Below, piece after piece: positions 24,344 through 33,372 of a stretch of 64,000 nucleotides of DNA (the first letter of the stretch is position 1; the number at the start of each line of letters is the position of its first letter). The stretch is from NCBI GenBank assembly GCA_039182515.1, contig JBCDCE010000003.1:27796-91795 (forward strand), in the 5' to 3' direction. The stretch is from JBCDCE01 sp039182515. GTDB taxonomy: Bacteria; Pseudomonadota; Alphaproteobacteria; Rhodobacterales; Rhodobacteraceae. Position numbers and translations under genes: made by a program. The notes beneath the pieces were generated by a model, which was not told the DNA's origin, made no database searches, and saw only the letters and a program-made list of their open reading frames with translations.

Positions 24344-25564
24344 ATGGCAACCTTTGGACTTGGAATACTGCTTTTCACTCTGATCGTTCTGGCTTTGGTT
24401 ACGGTCATCCTGGCCGCGCGCTCTAAGCTGGTGTCGAGCGGGAATGTGAACATCACCATCAACGGTGAGAAAACAATTTCTGTGCCAGCGGGCGGAAAGC
24501 TCCTGCAAACCCTCGCGGAACAAAAACTGTTTGTGCCATCCGCCTGTGGCGGGGGCGGGACCTGCGCCCAGTGTCGTGTGCGCATCCATGAAGGCGGGGG
24601 ATCCATCCTCCCAACAGAGGAAAGCCATATCACAAAGCGCGAAGCAGCCTGTGGCGACCGTCTGTCTTGCCAGGTTGCGGTCAAACAAGACATGCAGGTC
24701 GAAGTCCCTGAAGAGGTCTTTGGCGTCAAAAAATGGGAGTGCACCGTGCGCTCCAACGAAAATGTGGCGACCTTCATCAAGAACTTGGTCCTCGAGCTAC
24801 CTGAGGGGGAAGACGTTAACTTCCGTGCTGGCGGTTACATTCAGATCGAAGCCCCTGCTCACGCTCTCAACTATTCCGAATTTGACGTGCAAGAAGAGTA
24901 CCGCGAAGATTGGGATAAGTTTAACCTGTGGCAGTATAAGTCAGCCGTGCCAGAGCCGATTGAGCGCGCCTATTCCATGGCGAACTACCCAGAGGAAAAG
25001 GGCCTGATCATGCTCAACGTGCGGGTCGCATCGCCGCCACCGGGCAGCGACGTGCCTCCGGGGCAAATGTCGTCCTACATTTTCAATCTGAAGCCGGGTG
25101 ATAAGGTGACCATCTCTGGTCCGTTTGGGGAATTCTTCGCGCGCGAAACCCAAAAAGAGATGGTCTTTATCGGGGGTGGTGCTGGCATGGCCCCGATGCG
25201 CAGCCATATTTTTGATCAGCTCAAACGTCTTAAGAACAGAGATCGTAAGATCACATTTTGGTACGGTGCCCGCTCGCGCAAAGAGATGTTCTTTGTTGAA
25301 GACTTCGATGAGCTTGCAGCAGAATTTCCGAATTTTACCTGGCACGTGGCGCTCTCCGATGCGCTGCCTGAGGACGATTGGGGCGGCTATACGGGCTTCA
25401 TTCACAACGTGCTTCATGATGAATATCTCAAAGATCATCCAGCGCCTGAAGATTGCGAATATTACATGTGTGGCCCGCCCATCATGAACTCGTCTTGCAT
25501 CACGATGCTCGAGAATCTGGGTGTTGATCGCGAAGACATCATGCTGGACGATTTCGGCGGCTAA
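24344..25564 (+). CDS. nqrF: Na+-translocating NADH:quinone reductase subunit F
   Basis: The 406-residue entry subunit, which takes electrons from NADH. Residues 3-23 form a membrane anchor. A [2Fe-2S] domain follows with CGGGGTCAQC and a later Cys in DRLSCQV. The FAD domain has RAYSMANYP, and the NADH domain has GGGAGMAPMRSHIFDQL and CGPPIMNSSC. It ends the operon; a strong stem-loop lies between it and the convergent oxoprolinase gene. Confidence 0.95.
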   Translation: MATFGLGILLFTLIVLALVTVILAARSKLVSSGNVNITINGEKTISVPAGGKLLQTLAEQKLFVPSACGGGGTCAQCRVRIHEGGGSILPTEESHITKREAACGDRLSCQVAVKQDMQVEVPEEVFGVKKWECTVRSNENVATFIKNLVLELPEGEDVNFRAGGYIQIEAPAHALNYSEFDVQEEYREDWDKFNLWQYKSAVPEPIERAYSMANYPEEKGLIMLNVRVASPPPGSDVPPGQMSSYIFNLKPGDKVTISGPFGEFFARETQKEMVFIGGGAGMAPMRSHIFDQLKRLKNRDRKITFWYGARSRKEMFFVEDFDELAAEFPNFTWHVALSDALPEDDWGGYTGFIHNVLHDEYLKDHPAPEDCEYYMCGPPIMNSSCITMLENLGVDREDIMLDDFGG

Positions 25565-25581
25565 ACCTGACAGTGCCAGAG

Positions 25582-25624
25582 AGGCCAAGACGCGCGAACC
25601 CTTTGCTCGCGAGCTTGGCCTTTC
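25582..25624. terminator. Terminator hairpin between nqrF and the oxoprolinase gene
   Basis: AGGCCAAG (25582-25589) pairs with CTTGGCCT (25614-25621), extended inside by GCGCGA with TCGCGA. The + strand stem is followed by TTTC. It lies between two convergent stop codons 73 bases apart and can end transcription from both sides. Confidence 0.7.
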
Positions 25625-25637
25625 AAGACAGTACCGC

Positions 25638-28600
25638 TCATTCAGCAGCCACCTTGCAGGGCAAATCCACCGCGCCAAAGCCGCCGCCGCCTGGCGTTTT
25701 CATGACAAAGACATCGCCTGGAGACATGTTGCGCTGATCGTTTCCGTAGAGGTCTTCCACGCCACCGTCCTTGCGACGCACCTGATTTTCGCCCGGGGCC
25801 CCTGAGGCGCCGCCATTCACGCCAAACGCGGAGGTTTGTCTGTGGGACGATAGTACCGTCACGGTCATAGGCGACAGAAATTCAATCTCTCGAACGATGC
25901 CATCACCGCCTCTGTGTTGCCCCTCCCCACCAGAGCCTTGCCGGATACCAAACTGTTGGACACGGACCGGGAAACGGTTTTCGAGCACCTCTGGATCCGT
26001 CATCCGTGTGTTGGTCATATGACTATGAACGGCAGAGCAACCATCGAAATCCGGTCCTGCTCCAGTGCCCCCGCAGATCGTCTCATAGTTCTGCAATGTG
26101 TCGTCGCCATAGACGAAGTTGTTCATTGTGCCCTGACTGCCCGCAACGACACCAAGCGCACCATAAAGCGCATCCGCGATGCTTTGGCTCACTTCAGTGT
26201 TTCCTGAAATGACGGCAGCGGGATAGTTCGGATTGATGAAGCTGCCGTCCGGCGCGTTAATTTTGATCGGCTTCAAGCACCCTTCGTTCATGGGGATGTC
26301 TGACCCAACCAATGTGCGGAACACATAGAGCACAACTGCGTGGCAGATCGCGAGAGGTGCGTTGTAGTTCAGAGCGTCCTGCGCAGAGGTTCCGGTAAAA
26401 TCCACCGTTGCGCTGCGTGCTGCGCGATCAACGGAGATGGCAACGTCAATCTTTGCGCCGCTATCCAGAGGATAGGTGAAGCGGCTGTCTTCCAGAACAT
26501 CAATAACCCGGCGGACAGATTCTTCAGCATTGTCCTGCACGTGCTTCATGTAGGATTGCACCACATCTGCGCTGAACTGTGCCACAGCCTTTTGCAGCTC
26601 TGCGCTGCCCGTTGCATTGGCCGCAATCTGTGCGGTCAGGTCAGCCATGTTGTGATCGACATTTCGACAGGGATATTTGCCCGAAGCAAGCAGCGCGCGG
26701 GTCTCTGCCTCGAGAAGGCGACCCCCTGAGACGAGCTTGAAGTTCTGGATCAGAACGCCTTCTTCATCGATGTGACGACTGTCTGGTGGGGCGGAGCCCG
26801 GTGTTTTGCCGCCAATATCTGCGTGGTGCCCGCGCGACGCGACGAGGAATTGGATGTTTCGACCGCTCTTTTCGAACACTGGCGTGACGACCGTGACGTC
26901 CGGCAAATGTGTGCCGCCGTTGAACGGATCATTCATCATGAAGACGTCACCTGGCTGGATTGCGCCGTCGTTTTGACTAAGGATCGATTTCACGCTGGCG
27001 CTCATGGAGCCCAAATGCACGGGAACATGTGGGGCGTTTGCCACCAGGTCACCCCGGGCATCGAAAACGGCGCAAGAAAAATCGAGCCGTTCGCGAATAT
27101 TCACGGAAGCCGCGGTTTTCGCCAGCGTTGCCCCCATTTGTTCGGCGATGGACATGAAGAGGTTGTTGAACACCTCAAGCATGATCGGATCAACGGTTGT
27201 GCCGATGGCTTCTTCGCGTGCAAGCGGCATGGTGCGCCGTAGCACAAGTGCGCCGCCATTGATGCAGGCGGCTTCCCAACCCTGTTCAACAACTGTTGTC
27301 CCCGTGGGTTCGTTGATGACAGCAGGGCCGGCTACAGTGGTGCCCACACCCATCTTCGTGCGATCGTGGGTGGGGACAGCCTGCATGCAATGATCTGCCC
27401 ACATCTGCGTCGTGCCATGCTGGCTGTCTTGCGTTTTGGCGTTGGGCAGTTTGGCGCTTGTACCTGAGGACCCAATGGCCTCGACGGAGATCATTTCGGC
27501 GATGATGTCCTCTGTGTCAGGGCGAAACCCGAACTCTATCTCATGCGATGCGCGAAACGCCTCTACCATGTTTTCTGGTGATCCAAGTGGGACGGGCAAA
27601 GTTGTTTGGGATGTGGACATCCGCAGGTAGACCTTTTCCCGAACCGCGATATTCTCTCGCGTCACGCCCTGCTTCAGGACCTCATCGCGTGCCTGAGTGG
27701 TCAAGGAGACCGCAGCCGCGGTGATGGAGGTTAGGTCGGATACAGGGACAAGAAGCTGTTGTTCACGCATCGACACAATGTCTGCCAATCCCATGCCAAG
27801 CGCGGAGAGAACCCCGGCAAAGGGGTGCAGATAGACCGAGGTCATACCAAGCGCATCAGCGACAAGACACGCATGTTGGCCGCCCGCGCCGCCAAAACAG
27901 TTGAGCGTGTAGCCGGTGACATCATATCCCCGCGCGACGCTAATCTCTTTGATCGCGTTTGCCATGTTGTCGACCGCGATGCGCAGTAAGCCTTCCGCAA
28001 GGGTCTCGACAGACATAGGCGCCTCGCCTGTTTGTTTTGCGATATCTTGCGCCAATGTCTCAAAGAGATGGCGTGGAGTATCGATATCAAGCGGCTCGTT
28101 GCCCTTTGGTCCAAAGACGTTTGGGAAATTTTCGGGCTGGAGCTTGCCCAGGACCACGTTGCAATCCGTGACCGTAAGCGGGCCACCACGGCGATAGCAG
28201 GCGGGTCCGGGATCTGCACCTGCACTTTCGGGGCCGACCTGAAGCCGTCCGTCTCGGAAGGACAGGATTGAGCCGCCCCCTGCGGCCACGGTGTGAATGT
28301 TCATCATCGGCGCGCGCATCCGAACCCCTGCCACTTCGGTTTCAAAGCTGCGCTCATAGTCTCCGGCATAATGGCACACGTCCGTTGACGTGCCGCCCAT
28401 GTCAAAGCCGATCAGTTTTTCAAAGCCATCTTGTGACGCGGTCCCGACCATGCCAACGACACCGCCCGCGGGCCCCGACAGGATTGCATCACGCCCGTGG
28501 AACAGGTCCGCGTCCGTTAAGCCGCCATTGGACTGCATAAACATCAGCCGCTCCACCGCATCAGACCCCAAAGCGCTCCGAACCTGGTTGACGTATCTTT

Positions 28601-29270
28601 TGAGGATCGGTGTCAGGTACGCGTCGGCAACAGTGGTATCGCCGCGCGAAACCAATTTAATCAGCGGGCTCGCCTCGTGGCTGAGGGACACCTGCTCAAA
28701 ACCTTGTTGAACGGCCATTTTGCCGAGCGTCTTTTCGTGCTTTGGGTTGCGGTAGCTGTGCAGCAGAGCAATGGCGACTGAGCGGTAGCCTTTCCCGTAT
28801 GCGCGGCAGATAGCTTCTCGCGCCTTTTGTAGATCCATTGCTTCGATCACTGTCCCCTCTGCATCGAGCCGTTCGTCGATTTCAACAACGTCTGAATAGA
28901 GTAAATCAGGAAGCTGAATGTTGAGAACAAAGAGGTCAGGCCGGTTCTGATACCCGATTCTCAAGAGGTCCTTGAAACCGCGCGTGATGAACAGAATTGT
29001 TCGTTCTCCTTTGCGTTCAAGCAAGGCATTCGTGGCGACTGTTGTGCCCATTTTGATCGCGCGGATCGCATTTTTGGGGATGGCATCACCGTTTGAAAGC
29101 CCCATGATTTCGCGCACACCCTGTACCGCTGCATCTTTGTAAGACTCTGGTTTTTCGGAAAGAATCTTATGCGTTTTGAGGGAGCCCGATGGCGTACGGG
29201 CGACGATGTCGGTGAAGGTGCCACCGCGGTCAATCCAGAAATCCCACTTAGAGTCAGCGCGCAAGGTCAT
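25638..29270 (-). CDS. Fused hydantoinase/5-oxoprolinase (HyuA-HyuB type)
   Basis: A 1210-residue ATP-dependent cyclic-amide hydrolase in which the HyuA and HyuB halves are one chain, as in 5-oxoprolinase. The HyuA part begins with FWIDRGGTFTDIVA and contains FDMGGTSTDVCHYAG; the HyuB part has MNDPFNGGTHLPDV and ends with GGGGFGAV. The ATG at 29270 follows AAGGAG at good distance; a longer reading to 29309 places the start before that site. It is divergent from a TRAP transporter, which suggests uptake and opening of 5-oxoproline or a hydantoin. Which of these it uses cannot be decided from the motifs seen. Confidence 0.9.
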   Translation of the reverse strand: MTLRADSKWDFWIDRGGTFTDIVARTPSGSLKTHKILSEKPESYKDAAVQGVREIMGLSNGDAIPKNAIRAIKMGTTVATNALLERKGERTILFITRGFKDLLRIGYQNRPDLFVLNIQLPDLLYSDVVEIDERLDAEGTVIEAMDLQKAREAICRAYGKGYRSVAIALLHSYRNPKHEKTLGKMAVQQGFEQVSLSHEASPLIKLVSRGDTTVADAYLTPILKRYVNQVRSALGSDAVERLMFMQSNGGLTDADLFHGRDAILSGPAGGVVGMVGTASQDGFEKLIGFDMGGTSTDVCHYAGDYERSFETEVAGVRMRAPMMNIHTVAAGGGSILSFRDGRLQVGPESAGADPGPACYRRGGPLTVTDCNVVLGKLQPENFPNVFGPKGNEPLDIDTPRHLFETLAQDIAKQTGEAPMSVETLAEGLLRIAVDNMANAIKEISVARGYDVTGYTLNCFGGAGGQHACLVADALGMTSVYLHPFAGVLSALGMGLADIVSMREQQLLVPVSDLTSITAAAVSLTTQARDEVLKQGVTRENIAVREKVYLRMSTSQTTLPVPLGSPENMVEAFRASHEIEFGFRPDTEDIIAEMISVEAIGSSGTSAKLPNAKTQDSQHGTTQMWADHCMQAVPTHDRTKMGVGTTVAGPAVINEPTGTTVVEQGWEAACINGGALVLRRTMPLAREEAIGTTVDPIMLEVFNNLFMSIAEQMGATLAKTAASVNIRERLDFSCAVFDARGDLVANAPHVPVHLGSMSASVKSILSQNDGAIQPGDVFMMNDPFNGGTHLPDVTVVTPVFEKSGRNIQFLVASRGHHADIGGKTPGSAPPDSRHIDEEGVLIQNFKLVSGGRLLEAETRALLASGKYPCRNVDHNMADLTAQIAANATGSAELQKAVAQFSADVVQSYMKHVQDNAEESVRRVIDVLEDSRFTYPLDSGAKIDVAISVDRAARSATVDFTGTSAQDALNYNAPLAICHAVVLYVFRTLVGSDIPMNEGCLKPIKINAPDGSFINPNYPAAVISGNTEVSQSIADALYGALGVVAGSQGTMNNFVYGDDTLQNYETICGGTGAGPDFDGCSAVHSHMTNTRMTDPEVLENRFPVRVQQFGIRQGSGGEGQHRGGDGIVREIEFLSPMTVTVLSSHRQTSAFGVNGGASGAPGENQVRRKDGGVEDLYGNDQRNMSPGDVFVMKTPGGGGFGAVDLPCKVAAE

Positions 29271-29311
29271 TTGCAGCTCCTTAGTATTAAGTTGTTGCTT
29301 TATGAACAAAA

Positions 29312-29330
29312 CGCTGACAATTTGTCAACG
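29312..29330. promoter_or_regulatory. Palindromic operator candidate between oxoprolinase and TRAP genes
   Basis: TGACAA-T-TTGTCA is a perfect palindrome, extended to CGCTGACAA and TTGTCAACG with a single mismatch. On the minus strand it contains TTGACA, a consensus -35 box, followed after 18 bases by CATAAA. A repressor bound here would cover the oxoprolinase promoter and sit 53 bases before the TRAP start. The winged-helix protein at 32298-32813 is the natural candidate. Confidence 0.55.
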
Positions 29331-29382
29331 TAATGAATTTTGGAGTTTGGCTCTGAGTTCAGTTCAACAGAGGACCTAATCA

Positions 29383-30345
29383 ATGAAACACTTCATCCTG
29401 GCCGCTGGCCTTGCCCTTGGTACAAGCGCTGCCGCAACCGCAGCCACATGGGACATGCCGACCCCTTACGGTGACGCGACCTTCCACACTCAAAACATTT
29501 CTCAGTTTGCCGCAGATGTTGCGGATGCGACGGATGGAGCGCTCGAAATTACCGTCCATTCCGGCGGCTCTTTGTTCCCGCACGGTGAAATCCGCAACGT
29601 TGTCCGATCTGGCCAGGTTCCTATTGGTGAGTTCTTTCTTTCGCGTTTGGTGAACGACAACGCGGCTTTTGGAATTGATAGTCAGCCCTTCGTTGCCACA
29701 AGTTATGAAGACGCAGAACGCCTCTGGGCCGCACAACGCCCGGTTGTGACCGAACTTTTGGCAGAACAGGGCCTGATGCCGCTTTTCTCCGTGCCGTGGC
29801 CGGCGCAAGGTCTTTACACAAACGGTGAGATCGAAACGGTTGAGGGGCTCGCAGGCCTGCGCTTCCGCGCCTACAACGCAGCGCTCGAAGAATTTGCCAC
29901 ACTGGCGGGTGCCGCCCCTGTCCAAGTGGAAGCCCCAGATATTCCACAAGCCTTTGCCACCGGCCAGGTTGAAGCCATGGTCACGTCTCCCTCAACTGGC
30001 GCCAACTCCACCGCGTGGGACTTCGTCACGCACTACACGCCGATCAACGCTTGGGTGCCCAAGAACATCGTTGTGGTGAACATGCGCGCGTTCAAACGCC
30101 TGCCTGCTGATGTACAATCGGCCGTCCTAGACGCTGCCGCCGCAGCCGAGACGCGGGGTTGGGAGATGTCAGCCGCCGAAGCAGATGCAAAAACAGCCAT
30201 CATGGCGGACAATGGCATGATCATCTCTCAACCAAGCGCCGCTTTGAATGCCGGTTTGCAGAAGATCGGCGCACAGATGCTCACCAACTGGCAAGCGGGA
30301 GCCTCCGATGCAGCACTCTCGATTTTGACAACCTATCAGCAGTAA
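29383..30345 (+). CDS. TRAP transporter substrate-binding protein (DctP family)
   Basis: A 320-residue periplasmic receptor with a signal peptide (residues 1-20, ...AATAA). The family core is visible in GSLFPHGEIRNVVRSGQVPIGEF and in the helix region with GLAGLRFRAYNAALEEF, where the Arg that binds a substrate carboxylate lies. AGAGGA precedes the ATG. TRAP receptors bind organic acids, so a carboxylated ligand such as 5-oxoproline fits the neighbouring oxoprolinase. It is followed by a hairpin and then the two membrane subunits. Confidence 0.9.
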   Translation: MKHFILAAGLALGTSAAATAATWDMPTPYGDATFHTQNISQFAADVADATDGALEITVHSGGSLFPHGEIRNVVRSGQVPIGEFFLSRLVNDNAAFGIDSQPFVATSYEDAERLWAAQRPVVTELLAEQGLMPLFSVPWPAQGLYTNGEIETVEGLAGLRFRAYNAALEEFATLAGAAPVQVEAPDIPQAFATGQVEAMVTSPSTGANSTAWDFVTHYTPINAWVPKNIVVVNMRAFKRLPADVQSAVLDAAAAAETRGWEMSAAEADAKTAIMADNGMIISQPSAALNAGLQKIGAQMLTNWQAGASDAALSILTTYQQ

Positions 30346-30392
30346 CGCGCGAGGCTGACCCCCGCCTTTGGGTGGGGCTCATCTACACAATT

Positions 30393-30438
30393 GAGCCTGG
30401 CGCTGGCTGTCTCCCATCCAAGCGTCAGGCTCTTCTTT
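30393..30438 (+). terminator. Intra-operon stem-loop between dctP and dctQ
   Basis: GAGCCTGGCGCT (30393-30404) pairs with AGCGTCAGGCTC (30421-30432) over 12 positions with one G-T pair, followed by TTCTTT. Such a structure probably lowers expression of the membrane subunits relative to the receptor, or protects the dctP message. The dctQ ribosome binding site (GAGGA) begins at its 3' edge. Confidence 0.65.
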
Positions 30439-30450
30439 GAGGACCCAATC

Positions 30451-30975
30451 ATGAGACCTTTTCTGGATCGGATCTATCTTGCAGCAGGGTGGGTGTCTGC
30501 CTTCATGATCTTGGCGATTGCCGTTCTGATCAGCGCACAGATTTTCTTGAACTTTGCAACGCGGGTCTTTGGCTTGCCTTTGCCCTCAACCATTCCGTCT
30601 TATGCAGACTTTTCGGGCTTCATGCTCGCGGCCGCAACGTTTCTGGCCATGCCCTATACGTTCCGCACGGGCGGCCACATCAAGGTGTCTTTGGTCACGG
30701 CGCGATTGCCCGCGCGCGCGCAGCTGGTCGCGGAGGTCATAGCCCTCATCGCGGCCACAGCACTGACCGCTTTTGCAGTCTACTACATTTGGGTTTTGGT
30801 CGCTGAGAGCATCCACTTTGGGGATGTGTCGACCGGGACAATCCCAATCCCGCTTTGGATCCCTCAAACCGCAATGGGCGTTGGGATGACCCTTCTCTGC
30901 GTCTCCGTCTTCGACAGCATGGTCGAGACAGTACTGCGCGGCGAACCCGTCATCGCGGCCTCCGAGGAAGCTTGA
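30451..30975 (+). CDS. TRAP transporter small permease (DctQ family)
   Basis: A 174-residue membrane protein with four hydrophobic segments, the layout of the small TRAP subunit. The block RTGGHIKVSLVTARLPARAQ between segments 2 and 3 is typical. The ATG at 30451 is seven bases after GAGGA; the reading from 30391 lies inside the hairpin and is rejected. It is followed by the large permease with only one base between. Confidence 0.9.
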   Translation: MRPFLDRIYLAAGWVSAFMILAIAVLISAQIFLNFATRVFGLPLPSTIPSYADFSGFMLAAATFLAMPYTFRTGGHIKVSLVTARLPARAQLVAEVIALIAATALTAFAVYYIWVLVAESIHFGDVSTGTIPIPLWIPQTAMGVGMTLLCVSVFDSMVETVLRGEPVIAASEEA

Positions 30976-30976
30976 G

Positions 30977-32278
30977 ATGTCTGATCCAGTCGTTGGCCTC
31001 ATTCTTCTTGGCGTACTGTTTGTCTTTTTGGCGGGCGGGCTTTGGATTGCCCTGTCCTTGTCGGCTGTCGCGGCCATAGCACTTGCGTTCTTTTCGAACT
31101 CTTCCGTTGGCTTGAACCTCGCGGTGACCTTCTGGGGGCACAGCCATTCGTGGTCGCTCACTGCTCTGCCGCTCTTCATTCTGATGGGGGAAATCCTCCT
31201 GCGGTCGCGGCTGAGTAAAGACATGTTCAACGGCCTCGCACCTTGGCTTGGCGGGCTTCCAGGCCGCTTGCTGCATGTGAACGTCTTGGGCTGCGCGATC
31301 TTTGCAGCTGTCTCAGGCTCATCCGCGGCCACGGCAGCAACAATTGGCAAGATGTCCATTCCAGAGCTTAAATCGCGCGGCTATCCGGAAAGCTTGATCC
31401 TCGGCACGCTTGCAGGCTCTGCCACGCTTGGCCTTCTCATCCCACCTTCGATTATCCTGATTGTCTACGGCGTGGCGACCGAACAATCGATTGCCCGCCT
31501 TTTTGTAGCAGGCCTCATTCCCGGCGCGATGCTTGTGGGGTTGTTCAGCGCCTATGTTGCTGTGCGGGCCTGGATGGACCCGGGCCTGATCCCGGCGCAA
31601 ACGGTTAAACTCAATCTGAAAGAAAAGCTCTGGGAGGCCCGAGGCCTGATCCCTGTCGCCTTGCTAATAACAGGTGTCATCGGAGCCATTTACACAGGCA
31701 TCGCCTCCCCAACGGATGCGGCGGCCCTTGGTGTGTTATTGTCCATCCTCTTGGCTGTTCTATCGGGCAGTTTCACGCGCAATGACTTCATGGACGCGCT
31801 TTTGTCGGCGGCCCGGACGTCTTGCATGATTGCCTTCATCTTGCTGGGTGCAGCCTTCCTTGCCGTCTCGATGGGGTTCACGGGGCTCCCCCGCAACCTT
31901 GCGGCTTGGATCGGCGAGATGGGTCTGTCGCCCTATGTTTTGTTGGCCGTTTTGACGGTCTTCTTCATCGTCCTTGGGCTCTTTCTCGATGGCATCTCGG
32001 TTGTGGTTCTGACCACATCCATCATCATGCCGATGGTCCTCGCCGTTGGGATCGATCCCATCTGGTTTGGCATCTATCTGGTGTTGGTGGTTGAGATGAG
32101 CCAGATTACCCCGCCTGTTGGCTTTAACCTCTTTGTCATCCAAGGCCTGACGGGCATCGACATTCTGCGCATTGCAAAAGCCGCGCTGCCGTTTTTCTTT
32201 CTGCTGTTGCTCGCCGTTGTGCTGATCACGCTCTTTCCCGAGATCGTGACCTATCTCCCAAACGCAATGAGCAGGTAG
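30977..32278 (+). CDS. TRAP transporter large permease (DctM family)
   Basis: A 433-residue membrane protein with about twelve hydrophobic segments, which carries out Na+-driven transport with DctP and DctQ. Conserved parts are SGSSAATAATIGKMSIPELKS near residue 112, IPPSIILIVYGVATEQSI and, near the end, MSQITPPVGFNLFVIQG. The start is next to the dctQ stop. It ends 19 bases before the stop of the convergent regulator gene, and no clear terminator is seen between them. Confidence 0.92.
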   Translation: MSDPVVGLILLGVLFVFLAGGLWIALSLSAVAAIALAFFSNSSVGLNLAVTFWGHSHSWSLTALPLFILMGEILLRSRLSKDMFNGLAPWLGGLPGRLLHVNVLGCAIFAAVSGSSAATAATIGKMSIPELKSRGYPESLILGTLAGSATLGLLIPPSIILIVYGVATEQSIARLFVAGLIPGAMLVGLFSAYVAVRAWMDPGLIPAQTVKLNLKEKLWEARGLIPVALLITGVIGAIYTGIASPTDAAALGVLLSILLAVLSGSFTRNDFMDALLSAARTSCMIAFILLGAAFLAVSMGFTGLPRNLAAWIGEMGLSPYVLLAVLTVFFIVLGLFLDGISVVVLTTSIIMPMVLAVGIDPIWFGIYLVLVVEMSQITPPVGFNLFVIQGLTGIDILRIAKAALPFFFLLLLAVVLITLFPEIVTYLPNAMSR

Positions 32279-32297
32279 ATGAACCTGTAGGGCTGCG

Positions 32298-32813
32298 TTA
32301 CAAAGAGGACGCGGCCCGACTTGCCTGATCGTACTGGCCCGACAAAGCACGCAGGCTTGCTGCGATAGCACTCAACTCGTCACCGGATATGTCCATGCGG
32401 CCAAGCCCATCGATAAGGCATCGTTCGCGGACGGTTCGATATTCGTCGCACAGCGCTGACCCTTCGGTGGACGTGCTGTAAAAGACTTCCTTCCCGCGCT
32501 TTTCTGAAACGATCAGCTCCGCCTTGGAGAGTTTGCGCAACGCGTAATTTACGGTGTGCGTATCATCGATGTTGAGCAGAAAGCAGATGTCGCTCAAACG
32601 TTTGTCTCGCCCACGATGGTTCACGTTATGAAGAACCAGGATTTCCAAAGGGCTCATTTCCGTATGCCCAGCCGCAGCCATGCATTTGACCATCCAGCGC
32701 GAGAAGGCGTTGAAGGCGATGATGAGGCCAAATTCGAATTCAGAGGCTTCCCAGTCCTCTCCATCCGCAAGATGACGAGAGGAGACGATCTTCCGTTTAG
32801 ATGTTTTTTCCAT
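32298..32813 (-). CDS. Winged-helix (MarR-like) transcriptional regulator
   Basis: A 171-residue protein with a winged helix-turn-helix in the middle: the segment SPLEILVLHNVNHRGRDKRLSDICFLL is followed by the recognition helix THTVNYALRKLSKAELIVSEKRGKEVFY and the wing. This matches MarR-like proteins found next to hydantoin and TRAP genes. The ATG at 32813 was chosen because the upstream reading to 32894 is Cys-rich and unlike a protein start. It faces the TRAP operon and may act on the palindrome at 29312-29330; I infer this from position only. Confidence 0.82.
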   Translation of the reverse strand: MEKTSKRKIVSSRHLADGEDWEASEFEFGLIIAFNAFSRWMVKCMAAAGHTEMSPLEILVLHNVNHRGRDKRLSDICFLLNIDDTHTVNYALRKLSKAELIVSEKRGKEVFYSTSTEGSALCDEYRTVRERCLIDGLGRMDISGDELSAIAASLRALSGQYDQASRAASSL

Positions 32814-32949
32814 GTGTTTTGTCAGTAAATCACCTGTCTTTCGACCGTAATAAACGACAGAATCTCCAGAACAACAACAGACCTTCGCGCCCAACCGCTG
32901 TTCGGAAGCCCAAAAGTTCTATTTGCAGACTAAGGGGTCCGGGATCGGG

Positions 32950-33333
32950 TCATCCGTCCGTGCCACCTGTTAGATCTTGCGCAAGCATGAGGGCGTTTCC
33001 GTCGGGATCATAGAAGGTGGCTGTTTTGACCATGCCTTCAATGACTTCCGTGGCTCCATCGAATTTGACCCCCGCTTGCTCGAGCTTTTCGCGCGCGGGG
33101 TCCAGGTTGGCGATTCCAAAGACCGGCACGCAATTGCCGGGGGCGGGTTTGGTATGTTCGCCCATGCCCAGTGTGACGCCAGGTGTGTTGGTTTGAAGCT
33201 CAGACCAGCCCGCCTCGTCTGCGTGATAGAGCAAGTCAAACCCAAGCATGCTTTTGTACCACGCCGCACTTGCGTGCCGATCTGTGACGGAAAGCGCGAG
33301 GGTGATGGTGTCTTGCAATGAAATGAGCGACAT
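32950..33333 (-). CDS. VOC (glyoxalase/bleomycin-resistance) family protein
   Basis: A 127-residue protein made of two beta-alpha-beta-beta-beta modules. It starts with LALSVTDRHASAAWYKSMLGFDLLYH and ends with KTATFYDPDGNALMLAQDL, the usual VOC signatures. The substrate is unknown; roles range from glyoxalase to dioxygenase or drug binding. AAGGAAAGACC precedes the ATG. It is divergent from the HxlR regulator with only 39 bases between, so that protein probably controls it. Confidence 0.87.
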   Translation of the reverse strand: MSLISLQDTITLALSVTDRHASAAWYKSMLGFDLLYHADEAGWSELQTNTPGVTLGMGEHTKPAPGNCVPVFGIANLDPAREKLEQAGVKFDGATEVIEGMVKTATFYDPDGNALMLAQDLTGGTDG

Positions 33334-33372
33334 GGTCTTTCCTTCATTCTAAAAATATACTAACTATAATTT

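Noticed and set aside
32814..32894. N-terminal extension of the winged-helix regulator beginning MGAKVCCC
   Set aside because: The Cys-rich lead is unlike family members and the ATG at 32813 begins the plausible protein.
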